64,000 nt of DNA, taken from positions 1,798,001 to 1,862,000 of the forward strand of contig NZ_CP086594.1 in NCBI RefSeq assembly GCF_020866845.1. Reading direction: 5' to 3'. The notes under the pieces are model-generated. The model was not told the origin of the DNA, did no database searches, and was given only the letters and a program-made list of their open reading frames with translations. The DNA comes from Sphingomonas radiodurans (lineage in GTDB: Bacteria; Pseudomonadota; Alphaproteobacteria; Sphingomonadales; Sphingomonadaceae). Positions 56,701 to 63,402 of the stretch are shown here, piece by piece. Position numbers and translations under genes: made by a program. Every line of letters starts with the position of its first letter. The stretch's first letter is position 1.

Positions 56701-58222
56701 TACGACGATCGAGGCGGGCACGTTGGTGCTCACCGGCCAATTGGGCGGTACGACGAGCGTTGGCAGCGGCGCGACTCTGACGGGTAACGGTACGCTGGGC
56801 GGCCTCGACGTCGCCGGGCGGGTTTCGCCGGGCACCGGTGCCGCGACGTTGAACGTGGCGGGCAACCTCGTCTTCCGTGGCGGATCGACCTATGCCGTCG
56901 ATCTGGCGGCCGCCGGGGGAGCCGACCGCATCGCCGCAACCGGTACGGCTCGCCTCGAAGGCGGAACCGTTGCGATCACCACGCTCGATCCGGAAACGGA
57001 CTATCGCGGCGGATCGCTGTACCGCATCCTCGATGCGGCGGCGGGCCTGAGCGGTACGTTCGGTGGGCTGACCGAACAATCGGCGTTTCTCGATTTCGCG
57101 CTTGAGTATGACTTAACCGGGGCATCGGTGCGCGTCGCACAGATCCGCACCTTCCCCGACGTCGCGCTGACCTTCAACCAGCGGCAGGCGGCTGGTGCGC
57201 TCAAGGACCTGGAGCGCACCGCAGGCTCTGATAGCCTGGACGTCTACAACACCCTGTTGATGCTCGACGCATCCGCAGCGCGCGCGGCATTCGACGCCAG
57301 TTCGGGCGAAATCTACGCCACGCTGCTTGCCACCGAAGAGCGCGGCACATTGGACCTCGCCAACCGGTTCACCGCACGCGGCAACGCGGCGATCGGCGAA
57401 GGCTTCGGGATCTGGGGCGGTGTCACCGGAGAGGTCGGCCATGTCGACGGCGACGGGAACGGCGGTCGCATCGGGCACGACGGCGCAGGCGGTGAAATCG
57501 GCATCGATTACCGCGGCCCCGACAACGAATGGGCGGTGGGCATCGGCGGTGGCTGGCAGTCCGGTGGGGTCGATCTGCCGTCGCGCGGATCGCATGCCGA
57601 AACCGACACCTGGCACATCGGCGGCTACGCCCGTTACGGCAGCGGCGGGGCTGGCTTCACCGCATATGGCAGCGCGGTCCACGCAGCGACCGACGCCAAG
57701 GCTACGCGCACGATCGCGTTCGGGACGCTCGCCCGCTCGGCCCGCGCGGACGCCGATATGCGGACCACGGCGATCGGAGGGGGCGTCCGCTACGGTCTAT
57801 CGCAAGGCAATTTGTCGCTCGGACCGACCATCGGCGTGGACTATGCCAGCAGTTCGCTCGACGGCTTCCGCGAGGAAGGGGCCGGCGCGCTGAACCTGTC
57901 GGCGGGGCGCAACCGCGACGGCTGGGCGCGCTATGGCGGCGGCGGCTTTGTCCGGATGGAGAGCGCCAGGGGCCAGTTCGACCTGACCGCCCGGTTCGTC
58001 ACGGGCGCCCGCAACGATGCCGGGGTATTTCTCGACATGGCGGGATCGTCGCGCCGCTTCGAAGTCCGCGCGGCGCGGGGCTCGGCCTCCGGTGCTCAGG
58101 TTCATGCAAGCGGCCGCTATGACCTCGGCGGCTACTGGACACTCGGAGGGCAAGCCGGAATGCTGGCGGCAGGTTCGGAGCGATATGTCAGCGGCAGCAT
58201 TCGGTTGGGGTGGACATTCTGA
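50732..58222 (+). CDS. Giant autotransporter with repeated passenger domain
   Basis: 2,496 residues. ATG 50732 starts a signal peptide with an Arg-rich n-region (HRLARRGLLIALMAGSALAG, ending AQAQTWTG); the frame is open upstream but that part overlaps the LuxR gene. The passenger is a beta-helix rich in VSGAGSxW and NGGxIxV motifs, with repeated blocks around LTLDGTLDVTDAGGFGAGLY and RHxAGDTRLTG, and passenger-associated repeats such as SGANSYSGGTEVADG. The C-terminal about 280 residues are an autotransporter barrel (FGIWGGVTGEVGHVDGDGN ... SIRLGWTF) ending in Phe. It is surface-exposed and probably adhesive; no enzyme site is seen. It is divergent from LuxR and TPR-protein genes. Confidence 0.9.
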   Translation: MASQRAPTNGHRLARRGLLIALMAGSALAGTAQAQTWTGAVDDDYANGANWSGGVVPVPAAGPAVVAINTTAVAPVVDAGDIVTGKELRIGAFGPATLTVRNGGSLTAASTTVGGSLDGGSNADADGTLLISGAGTQVSAGRLLAAFGDGSVGTISVTGGGVLNSASGEIGNRLSIGAVTVSGAGSQWNVESGVRLGTGIDTGSRGSLTILDGGVMTLGVNSALTVTDGSVLRVSGANSRIDGAANSQLTLERSTTGGTLLLENGGVISVESAAFGNTSDLTIRNGARLELSGGSTTFNETARVLVTGVGSRLTSGGNFGFNANGIGADVVFEDGAIVTSTANVNSALSFGGNRRLIVRSGAQFNLTGGSAASFSIGGGTLDVSDASVSFSGGLITGNGGGNNTVILRNADFVASSVTLNGANDRLIVGADVGQAAATAGIFDVDGNIGVVTDATLVLNYTGNPITIEGPFSRDGTIRHLAGDTRLTGFSNQWRGITDLSGGSLAVDNLFGDSSGPITAMNVSGGAILSGRGTIGGVVSVADGTIRPGGDPVEVPEAGTLLAAARVSAAAASLGGEAVGTLTFTGPLALSSASRLEYQLGAPTGTAGTDSDLINVSGNLTLDGTLDVTDTGGFGAGLYRLFNYGGALTDNGLVVGATPTGFVPNDLTVQTSVASQVNLLVGTPVGPSIFNFWDGANTTANNQVDGGTGTWSAGRINWTNAAGTANGRYNPNATLIFAGAGGVVTIDNSSAPGVDSPQVIIFDTNQLAPTGLQFASTGYRVQGGDLSFGGGAGIATVRVGDGTAAGAAINATIASNLILANRLDKIDLGTLTLTGQNLFIPDGGRSRVLGGTLEIAGGGQMLTGGLDIALAQAATFRVTGAGSIASVGTGISTGSVTNGPGTIEVLDGGTLRDSERGGNGFGTGSLVRVSGAGSILDLANNSTSQGSFLVENGGLARVAPIAFSSTGSLVVRSGGRIEPTRGDTTFGSGPFVVTNGLIQGAGSAFNSVFALSIAPAIPTNPAANFIVEDGSSVTVNTNTNSGLGFDGPISTLDIRSGASFTLTGGTDAGLSIENSRLTVDNATLSIGGALLGGQRFGNNTVILRNADVSARQVELRAATDRIVIGGNAGEAATEAGRFNVGQVSLGNAATSLILNHTSTGFTIGSEFQGAGAIRHMAGDTRLTGSSPFWGGTTQLTGGSLAVDGVFGGAAHQLAAVGGAVLSGQGAVGGAVTVTDGTIRPGGDALNATGALLGGNSVGTLTVGGPLVLGATSRLAFQLGAPDTPGIGSDLINVTGDLTLDGTLDVTDAGGFGAGLYRLINYGGRLTDNGLQLGALPSGFDDFEIQTSVARQVNLIVAATPAPTSFPFWDGSATTANGRIDGGSGTWTAANTNWTTTAATDNGAYNPEDLLIFTSPTAGEEAQGQRLLRVSTQVTAAVPSASAGTVTVDDSAGAITLENGMQFAVTGYTLNGDDIVLAATTPCGECTPLPGQTIVRVGDGTDASTGFVATIRSRLIGESGLLKTDRGTLIMSGANSYSGGTEVADGKLQGDATSLQGDIAIGGAGTLLFTQAADGEYAGTLSGSGVFAKQGTGKLRLSADSSGFDGTSVLTGGELAVDGTLGSALSTVQAGGAATLSGAGRIGGSVAVDDATVSPGGLPVPPPVDTVFTAAALAEATGSVGLLTIDGDLSLTTASILAFQLGDPAGLAGVAGDLINVGGSLTLDGTLNVRDAGGFGAGLYRLINYGGTLADNGLDIGLTPTGFASSDFAIQTTSVAVNLLVVAPVSSFTFWDGTDAGANGVAAGGAGTWTNAATNWTTADGTRNGAYDPAALLIFAGAPGAVTIDNSGGQVAVGVGAQFAVDGYSLGGGGLRIDGAETVFRVGDGTNASTAYVATIGSAISGAGGLVKTDRGTLVLTGANSYTGGTAILGGTVRSSAATIGGPVAIAGAGTLQFEQPGDGGFAGVLSGDGSVRKTGAGTLSLTGDSRGFAGGTTIEAGTLVLTGQLGGTTSVGSGATLTGNGTLGGLDVAGRVSPGTGAATLNVAGNLVFRGGSTYAVDLAAAGGADRIAATGTARLEGGTVAITTLDPETDYRGGSLYRILDAAAGLSGTFGGLTEQSAFLDFALEYDLTGASVRVAQIRTFPDVALTFNQRQAAGALKDLERTAGSDSLDVYNTLLMLDASAARAAFDASSGEIYATLLATEERGTLDLANRFTARGNAAIGEGFGIWGGVTGEVGHVDGDGNGGRIGHDGAGGEIGIDYRGPDNEWAVGIGGGWQSGGVDLPSRGSHAETDTWHIGGYARYGSGGAGFTAYGSAVHAATDAKATRTIAFGTLARSARADADMRTTAIGGGVRYGLSQGNLSLGPTIGVDYASSSLDGFREEGAGALNLSAGRNRDGWARYGGGGFVRMESARGQFDLTARFVTGARNDAGVFLDMAGSSRRFEVRAARGSASGAQVHASGRYDLGGYWTLGGQAGMLAAGSERYVSGSIRLGWTF

Positions 58223-58569
58223 CGTGATTGCTTGGACGGTCTCTGCACGGATGTAGCTGTGAGGACTGTCGCAGCAACGTGGTAGCCCCTCGCCTAGCAT
58301 AAACTCGAGTCCAAGCCTTCGCGCGGCGGACGAGCGCCAAACTTGCGGTCCTGTCGGCATGCAACACCCCGGCCGCGGACGGCAGCCCGGGCAGCGGAGA
58401 CTTGCCCGGGCCGGTCAGGGGTTCCTTCCTAGCGCCAGAAGCCGCTCTCCAGCAGTTGCGACATTCGCTATTGAAAGCCAAGTACCAGAACTGGTCACAG
58501 CGGCGAGATGAATGAAGGTCTGAAGTCGCGGAGCGGGGAAGGGGACGTGAATGGGAGATTGTGGGTCAC
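58223..58569. other. Intergenic after the giant autotransporter, no gene seen
   Basis: About 350 bases before the end of the deacylase pseudogene. No convincing open frame, RNA gene or clear hairpin terminator was found on either strand. Confidence 0.35.
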
Positions 58570-60220
58570 TCATCCCTGGCGTTGGGGTGAGCATTTGGCG
58601 TAACCTGGCCCGCGCACTGCGCGACCAGGGGTTGCGCCGGTGTGCTCTTCGTCTACAAGCACCAGCACACCGTTAACAAAGACGTCGCGAACGCCTGTAG
58701 AGTACGCGTGAGGCTTTGCAAACGTCGCGTGGTCCTGGATCGCCGCCGGATCAAACACCACGACATCGGCAAGATACCTGCGTTTCAGCGATCCGCGATC
58801 CTTAATGCCGAGATTGCTAGCCGGAAGCGAGGTCAATCGCCGAACCGCGTCGGCGATGGTCAGCCGCCTTTCGTCACGGACGTATCGCGCGAACAAGCGT
58901 GCAAAGTTGCCATAAGCGCAAGGGTGCGTGCTCGATTGGAGGAAAACACCTTCCGCCGCGATCGAGGCTGCATCCGAGCCAAAGCCCATCCACGGCAGTG
59001 CAGCCTGTTTCGCAACATTACCTTCGCTCATCAGGAAGTAGATGGTGCCGACCCGGCTCCCATCTTCGATCACGAGGTCCATGGCGGTGTCCGCCGTGCT
59101 TTTGCCACGGAATTTGGCGACATCGGCCAGCGTCCTGCCGGCCAGCGGCTTGAGCGAAGGGTTCTCAAAGTCCGACAGGATCATCCCTTCTGCCCCGGCC
59201 CCCAGGTACAAGTTCTCCCAATCTTTTCCAGGCATCGCCATCTCGGCTGCCACGCGGCGGCGCACTGCTGGCTGCTTTAGCCGCGCGATCCATGCTTCAA
59301 GTCCACCATCCTGTACCCAGGTCGGCATCGCGGCATCGAGGCCCGTGGCGCCAGCAGGATAGGTGTACATGTCCGCGGTTATGCGCAGGCCCGCCTTTCG
59401 CGCTGCCTCGATCCGGTCGATCGCGGCGTCATACTTCGGCCAGTTGGACTTGCCGGCCATCTTGAGATGATAGATCTCGGCCGGGGCACCTGACTTGCGT
59501 GAAATCTCGATCAACTCGTCGATCGCTTCGAGCAGTCGGTCGCCTTCCGATCGCATATGGCTGATATACATGCCGCCACATTTCGCCGCAGCGGTGGTGA
59601 TGGCGATCAGTTCGGGGGTCTTGGCATAGGGCCGGGCGCGTAGATCAGCGAGCTTCCCACCCCCATCGCGCCCTCGTCCACCGCCTCGCTGACGAGTGCC
59701 TGCATACGCCGCAACTGCGCCGGTGTGGGATCGACTCTGGCCTCTCCTAGCTCATGCACCCGCACCGTTTCTGCACCGACGAAGCTCGCGACGTTAGGAG
59801 ACACGCCGTTGCGCGCGAGCACCTCGAGGTACTGACCGAGTGTAGTCCAGGTGATCGGGTAGCGTATGTCGCCCTGACGCTTGAGGTCATTCGCCCTCAT
59901 CGTCGGCGAAAGGGGCTCCATCGAGCTGCCTTCCCCCATCACCTCGAGCGTCACGCCTTGGCGAATCTCGCTCTGACTTCGCCCGTCGGCAGGCAGCGAG
60001 ACAGTGGACCAACTCAGCATGTTGATAAAGCCAGGTGCCACCGCCATGCCGCGAGCGTCGACCTCGCGCTTGCCGTGACCCTCCACCGTGCCGATCGCCA
60101 CGATGCGATCGCCTTTAATCCCTACGTCGCCGGGATATCCCGAACCCCCCGAGCCATCATAGATAGTGCCACCGCGGATCACGACATCATAGGGCAGTGG
60201 TGGTGCCGGCGCCGCGCTAG
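58570..60220 (-). pseudogene. N-acyl-D-amino-acid deacylase (D-aminoacylase) family gene, frameshifted and cut by an IS
   Basis: Two open frames make up one amidohydrolase. The N-terminal part (60220 to about 59607) has PYDVVIRGGTIYDGSGGSG, DARGMAVAPGFINMLSW (the subgroup variant in place of the usual His-x-His) and RQGVTLEVMGEGSSMEPLSP. The C-terminal part (59571 to 58570) has MYISHMRSEGDRLLEAIDEL, KMAGKSNWPKYD, GSDAASIAAEGVF and LTIADAVRRLTSLPASNLGI. The frame changes by about one base near 59,625 after SSLIYAPG, where relatives read on to YAKTPEL. The start and signal peptide are cut off by the IS element on the right. Family members release D-amino acids from N-acyl forms. This copy is inactive as it stands. 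Confidence 0.82.
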
Positions 60221-60675
60221 GCATCGTGGACAAAGGGTATCCACAGCTTTGCTGATGCGAGGGTGACGAAGCCGAGGTAGGATTCTGCGGTTTTGTCATA
60301 GCGGGTGGCGACGCGCCGCCAGTTCTTGAGCTTGCTGAACAGGCGCTCGATAAGATTGCGCCAGCGGTACTTCTGCCGGTCGTGCGGGATGGGCGTGCGA
60401 CGGTTGCTCCTGGCGGGGATCACCGCCTCGACATCGGCCTTGGCGAGCGTCTCGCGGATGGAGTCTGCATCATAGCCCTTGTCCGCGAGCAGCGCTTCGA
60501 CCCGCTCGGCCAGCATGCAAAACAACGGCCCGAAGCCTTGCACGTCGTGCGCCTGGCCGGGCGTCAGGACAAAGCAGAGCGGCCGTCCCTGTCCGTCGCA
60601 CCGCGCGTGGAGCTTGGTGGTGAACCCGCCACGCGATCTGCCGAGCGCCTGGGTGTCCTGATCCCCTTTTTTAGT
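60217..60675 (-). CDS. IS5 transposase orfB (reached by -1 frameshift)
   Basis: This frame begins to carry transposase sequence at TKKGDQDTQALGRSRGGFTT, then KLHARCDGQGRPLCFVLTPG, the DDE-type ADKGYDADSIRE and the terminal YRWRNLIERLFSKLKNWRR. The frame is open up to 60825, but there it is an out-of-frame shadow of orfA. Its TAG stop (60217-60219) is made by the CTAG target duplication outside the IS. With the orfA nonsense mutation upstream, full-length OrfAB cannot be made. Confidence 0.8.
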   Translation of the reverse strand, partial: TKKGDQDTQALGRSRGGFTTKLHARCDGQGRPLCFVLTPGQAHDVQGFGPLFCMLAERVEALLADKGYDADSIRETLAKADVEAVIPARSNRRTPIPHDRQKYRWRNLIERLFSKLKNWRRVATRYDKTAESYLGFVTLASAKLWIPFVHDA

Positions 60676-61066
60676 CCGACGGCGCAATGGTGCGCCCGGA
60701 CTACCGTGCTGTCGATCATGTCGGCGGTCGTGTCGCGCTCCACTGCCTCGGCGAGGCTCTCCAGCATGGCATCGAATACGCCAGTCTCGAGCCATCGCCG
60801 GTAGCGACGGAAGACGCTGTTTCATTTGCCGTACTCGTCAGGCAGGTGTCGCCACTGCGCTCCAGTCCGCGCCATCCACATCATGCCCTCAAAATACGGT
60901 CGGTTGTCACCAGCAGGGCGACATCCCCTGCCACACTCGGCCGGCAGCAACGGCCCAATCAGAGCCCACTCGTCATCCGACACCCCGATCCGCTCGCCCA
61001 ACGCCGCCTCCAAAAGACAGCCTTGAATCAACCGCAGAGTCGCTCGTCAACCTTTGTCCACCATAC
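60221..61066 (-). mobile_element. IS5 family (IS427-group-like) insertion sequence
   Basis: 846 bp. The ends GCATCGTGGACAAAGG (60221-60236) and GTATGGTGGACAAAGG (minus strand, from 61066) match at 14 of 16 positions. The element is flanked by CTAG on both sides (60217-60220 and 61067-61070), a 4-bp target duplication of the kind used by IS5 relatives. It carries two overlapping transposase frames. It interrupts the N-terminal coding region of a D-aminoacylase-type gene. Confidence 0.85.
60564..61031 (-). pseudogene. IS5 transposase orfA with an internal nonsense codon
   Basis: Reading from ATG 61031, DDEWALIGPLLPAECGRGC and NRPYFEGMMWMARTGAQWRH match IS5/IS427 orfA. At 60822-60824 the frame meets TGA just after PDEYGK, and the same frame then continues perfectly with NSVFRRYRRWLETGVFDAML and ADMIDSTVVRAHHCAVGLKK. 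Relatives have Trp here (KW), so one TGG-to-TGA change inactivates the gene. The slippery run AAAAAAG at 60666-60672 would shift ribosomes -1 into orfB. Confidence 0.85.
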
Positions 61067-61069
61067 CTA

Positions 61070-61114
61070 GGCCAGCAATGTGGCAAGCGTCAGCAAGACG
61101 ATTTGGCGTTTCAT
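61070..61114 (-). pseudogene. Detached signal-peptide start of the D-aminoacylase gene
   Basis: From ATG 61114, fifteen codons encode MKRQIVLLTLATLLA, a typical signal peptide, ending exactly at the right CTAG duplication of the IS5-type element. On the other side of the IS the same gene resumes with SAAPAPPLPYDVV. This is the 5' end split off by the insertion. Joining the two sides over one CTAG leaves them one base out of frame, so a further small indel is likely. Confidence 0.65.
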
Positions 61115-61249
61115 GGACGAGACTATACCGGACGTGTGCGGCGCGGTCAGCATCCGGCACGCGACCTAGGCGAAAGTGCTCTTAAAAGCCTCTTTCCGAT
61201 CGAGATGAGTCAATGTCCGCAATCGGGGAGCCGCACGTCCGGACGTGGG

Positions 61250-61666
61250 TCAGTCGGCCCAAGGATCGTAGCTTCCGAAGCTCCAGACGTTCCCCTCGGG
61301 ATCGCGCGCCGTGTAGCCGCGGCCGCCATAGTCCTGATTGGATGGCTCAAGGATGATTTCCGCGCCCGCGGCGCGGGCGCGATCGGCGTGCGCGTCGACA
61401 TCGTCGACGATGAGATAGAGGGAGACGGTGGACCCGCCCGCCTCGGCGGCAGTCTTCATAATAGCGACTTTCGCAAACTCGCTGTCCTTGACGCTGGACA
61501 GCATGAGCATGCGATCGGCCCATACAAGCTGCGCGTGCTGGACGACCGCCGAGTCCTGCTCGTCCAGATAGATTGCCTTGCGCTCGAACCCGAACGCCTC
61601 ACACAGGAAGTCGATCGCGCGCGGCGCGTCGGCGTAGCGCAGGTTTGGGATGATCTCGTGTCGCAT
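61250..61666 (-). CDS. VOC (glyoxalase/bleomycin resistance) superfamily protein
   Basis: 138 residues. The N-terminal beta-alpha unit (MRHEIIPNLRYADAPRAIDF) and the C-terminal one (DYGGRGYTARDPEGNVWSFG) are typical of VOC proteins, with Glu in the last motif as a possible metal ligand. ATG 61666 has GGAGG a few bases upstream; the frame further upstream is the AraC gene out of frame. It follows the AraC gene by 65 bp on the same strand and is probably its target or partner. Members bind antibiotics, metals or small ligands; the substrate is unknown. Confidence 0.85.
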   Translation of the reverse strand: MRHEIIPNLRYADAPRAIDFLCEAFGFERKAIYLDEQDSAVVQHAQLVWADRMLMLSSVKDSEFAKVAIMKTAAEAGGSTVSLYLIVDDVDAHADRARAAGAEIILEPSNQDYGGRGYTARDPEGNVWSFGSYDPWAD

Positions 61667-61731
61667 TTTGGTCCTCCGTTCTGCCACGTGAATGGCATCT
61701 AACGGGCCAGCGGGATTGGACGAAACGAACC

Positions 61732-62601
61732 TCAGGCCTCGACCAGCCCGCCGCCATTCGGAAGCGCGCGGGCTAGGTACGTGCCCGGCGTAAGCCCGCT
61801 GAACTCGCCGAACTCGCGGATCATGTGCGACTGATCGTAATAGCCGGCCTCCAAGGCCAGTGCCGCCCAGTCGGGCCGGCCCGCCGCCGCCCCGATCAGG
61901 CCGGTGAGCGTCTGGAAGCGGAGCAGCCTGCGGAACGAGCGGGGACCCACGCCGACCGCATCGCGAACGCGAGCCGCCAGATGCTTGCGGCTCCAACCGA
62001 CATCGTCGGCGACTCGCGCGATGTCGCGGTCGGGTCGTTCACGCAGTACCGCCAGCGCGTGCGTCAGCCGCCTATCGAGGGGTGTGGCGCGGGCAAGGGC
62101 CATCTCCAGAACCTGATCGAGAATTTCCGCGCGCGAGTTCGCGCCGCGGGCATCACCAAGCGCGTCGCCAAGTTCCCTCGCGCTACGCCCCAGCAGCGCA
62201 TCCAGCGGCACGACACGGTCGACGAGCTCGTCCATCGGCACGCCGAGCAGTCGGCGCACAGTCGCGAGCGGAAGGAAGACATGGATGCCCGCCTGAGTAC
62301 CAGTCGAGTGCGACAGCGCGGAGCGGGTGTGGACGCCCGCCACGAACGCCTCGCCGGCTAGCAGTCGGATTGCGCATCCGTCGCCACCCGTGATCTCGAT
62401 CGGATCGGCGAAGTTGACGATCAGCACGCCCTCGGCATGAGGAAGCTCGCGCCGCACGGTGAAGCCTCCGGTCCGCTCCCAATAGTCGGCGTAGCCGTGA
62501 ATCTCGCCTTCAAGCTGAGCGGATGCCGCCATGCGCGTGGTGCGCCACGCGTTAACCTCGTCGACGTAGGACAACTCCACGGATCGACGTTGCGCGGCCA
62601 T
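61732..62601 (-). CDS. AraC family transcriptional regulator
   Basis: 289 residues. The N-terminal region is a cupin-like ligand-binding domain (HAEGVLIVNFADPIEITGG). The C-terminal about 100 residues carry two helix-turn-helix motifs (DIARVADDVGWSRKHLAARV and the conserved GYYDQSHMIREFGEFSGLTP). ATG 62601 has AGGAC about 11 bases upstream; an ATG at 62532 is an alternative. It probably controls the VOC gene immediately downstream. Confidence 0.88.
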   Translation of the reverse strand: MAAQRRSVELSYVDEVNAWRTTRMAASAQLEGEIHGYADYWERTGGFTVRRELPHAEGVLIVNFADPIEITGGDGCAIRLLAGEAFVAGVHTRSALSHSTGTQAGIHVFLPLATVRRLLGVPMDELVDRVVPLDALLGRSARELGDALGDARGANSRAEILDQVLEMALARATPLDRRLTHALAVLRERPDRDIARVADDVGWSRKHLAARVRDAVGVGPRSFRRLLRFQTLTGLIGAAAGRPDWAALALEAGYYDQSHMIREFGEFSGLTPGTYLARALPNGGGLVEA

Positions 62602-63059
62602 CGAAGACGTTGTCCTGCAGCATCAGCTTCGATGCAAGCGCGTCGATGCATGTGGCACCAATCAACCCGCCTAACGCCTGTCGCAGACGACATGAACGAA
62701 TGGCGAGATCTAAGAAACGGTAGGTCGCCGCTGAACGTCCACAATTGAGTCAGTCGTAGCCACTAAACTGCCCGGCGGCTTTCGGCCCAGCTTCAGTCGT
62801 AACGCCACGTCGCGCGGACAAGCGCTGAACGTCGGCTTCCGACAAGAGCTGACGCTCAACTTGCGGCATCGGAACGACGGGTTTGTCCCAACCCAAGCCC
62901 TTCCAATCGGTCTCATACAAGAGGAACAAGTGGCCGGAATTGAGAAGCTGAAAAGAGCTGGTGAGCGTCCGGTTGTGTGTCTAAGAAACCGCTGAGCCTC
63001 GGCAGCTAAATCGCCTTCTCCGCGGCTAACAAACATGCCCGTCAGGCAAAATGAGCTGC
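62602..63059. other. Intergenic between AraC regulator and IS3 element
   Basis: About 460 bases. Frames on the minus strand are open for up to 190 codons but run across the IS3 end and show no family residues or start signals. I see no gene here. Confidence 0.35.
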
Positions 63060-63111
63060 TGCCGGTTCCGTGGACACCGAGATAAGGTGTTTTTGGAACC
63101 GGAGGATGGAG

Positions 63112-63402
63112 ATGCAACGACGGAAGTTCAGCCGCGAGTTCAAGCTCGAAGCGGTGAAGCTGGTGCGGGAGCGTGGCGTGGCGGTGTCGCAGGCAGCCCG
63201 CGATCTGGACCTGCACGAGAACGTGTTGCGCAAGTGGGTGCGCGAGCAGACGGCTGACCCGGGATCGGCGTTTCCCGGGCACGGCGTGATGAAGCCCGAG
63301 CAGCAGGAGATTGAGCGGCTGCGCCGCGAGTTGGTTAGAATGAAGGCCGAGCGCGACATCCTAAAAAAAGCGGCGGCCTACTTCGCCAAGGACTCGATAT
63401 GA
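63112..63402 (+). CDS. IS3 family transposase OrfA
   Basis: 96 residues. ATG 63112 has GGAGG 6 bases upstream; an ATG at 63106 is too close to it. A helix-turn-helix is visible (FSREFKLEAVKLVRERGVAV, then SQAARDLDLHENVLRKWVRE), and the C-terminal leucine-zipper-like stretch (EIERLRRELVRMKAERDILK) is typical. At the end, CTAAAAAAAG (63361-63370) offers a -1 slippery site to make the OrfAB fusion. Confidence 0.93.
   Translation: MQRRKFSREFKLEAVKLVRERGVAVSQAARDLDLHENVLRKWVREQTADPGSAFPGHGVMKPEQQEIERLRRELVRMKAERDILKKAAAYFAKDSI

Noticed and set aside
62710..63282. Minus-strand frame of 190 codons
   Set aside because: Crosses the IS3 left end and runs antisense through orfA; no start signal.
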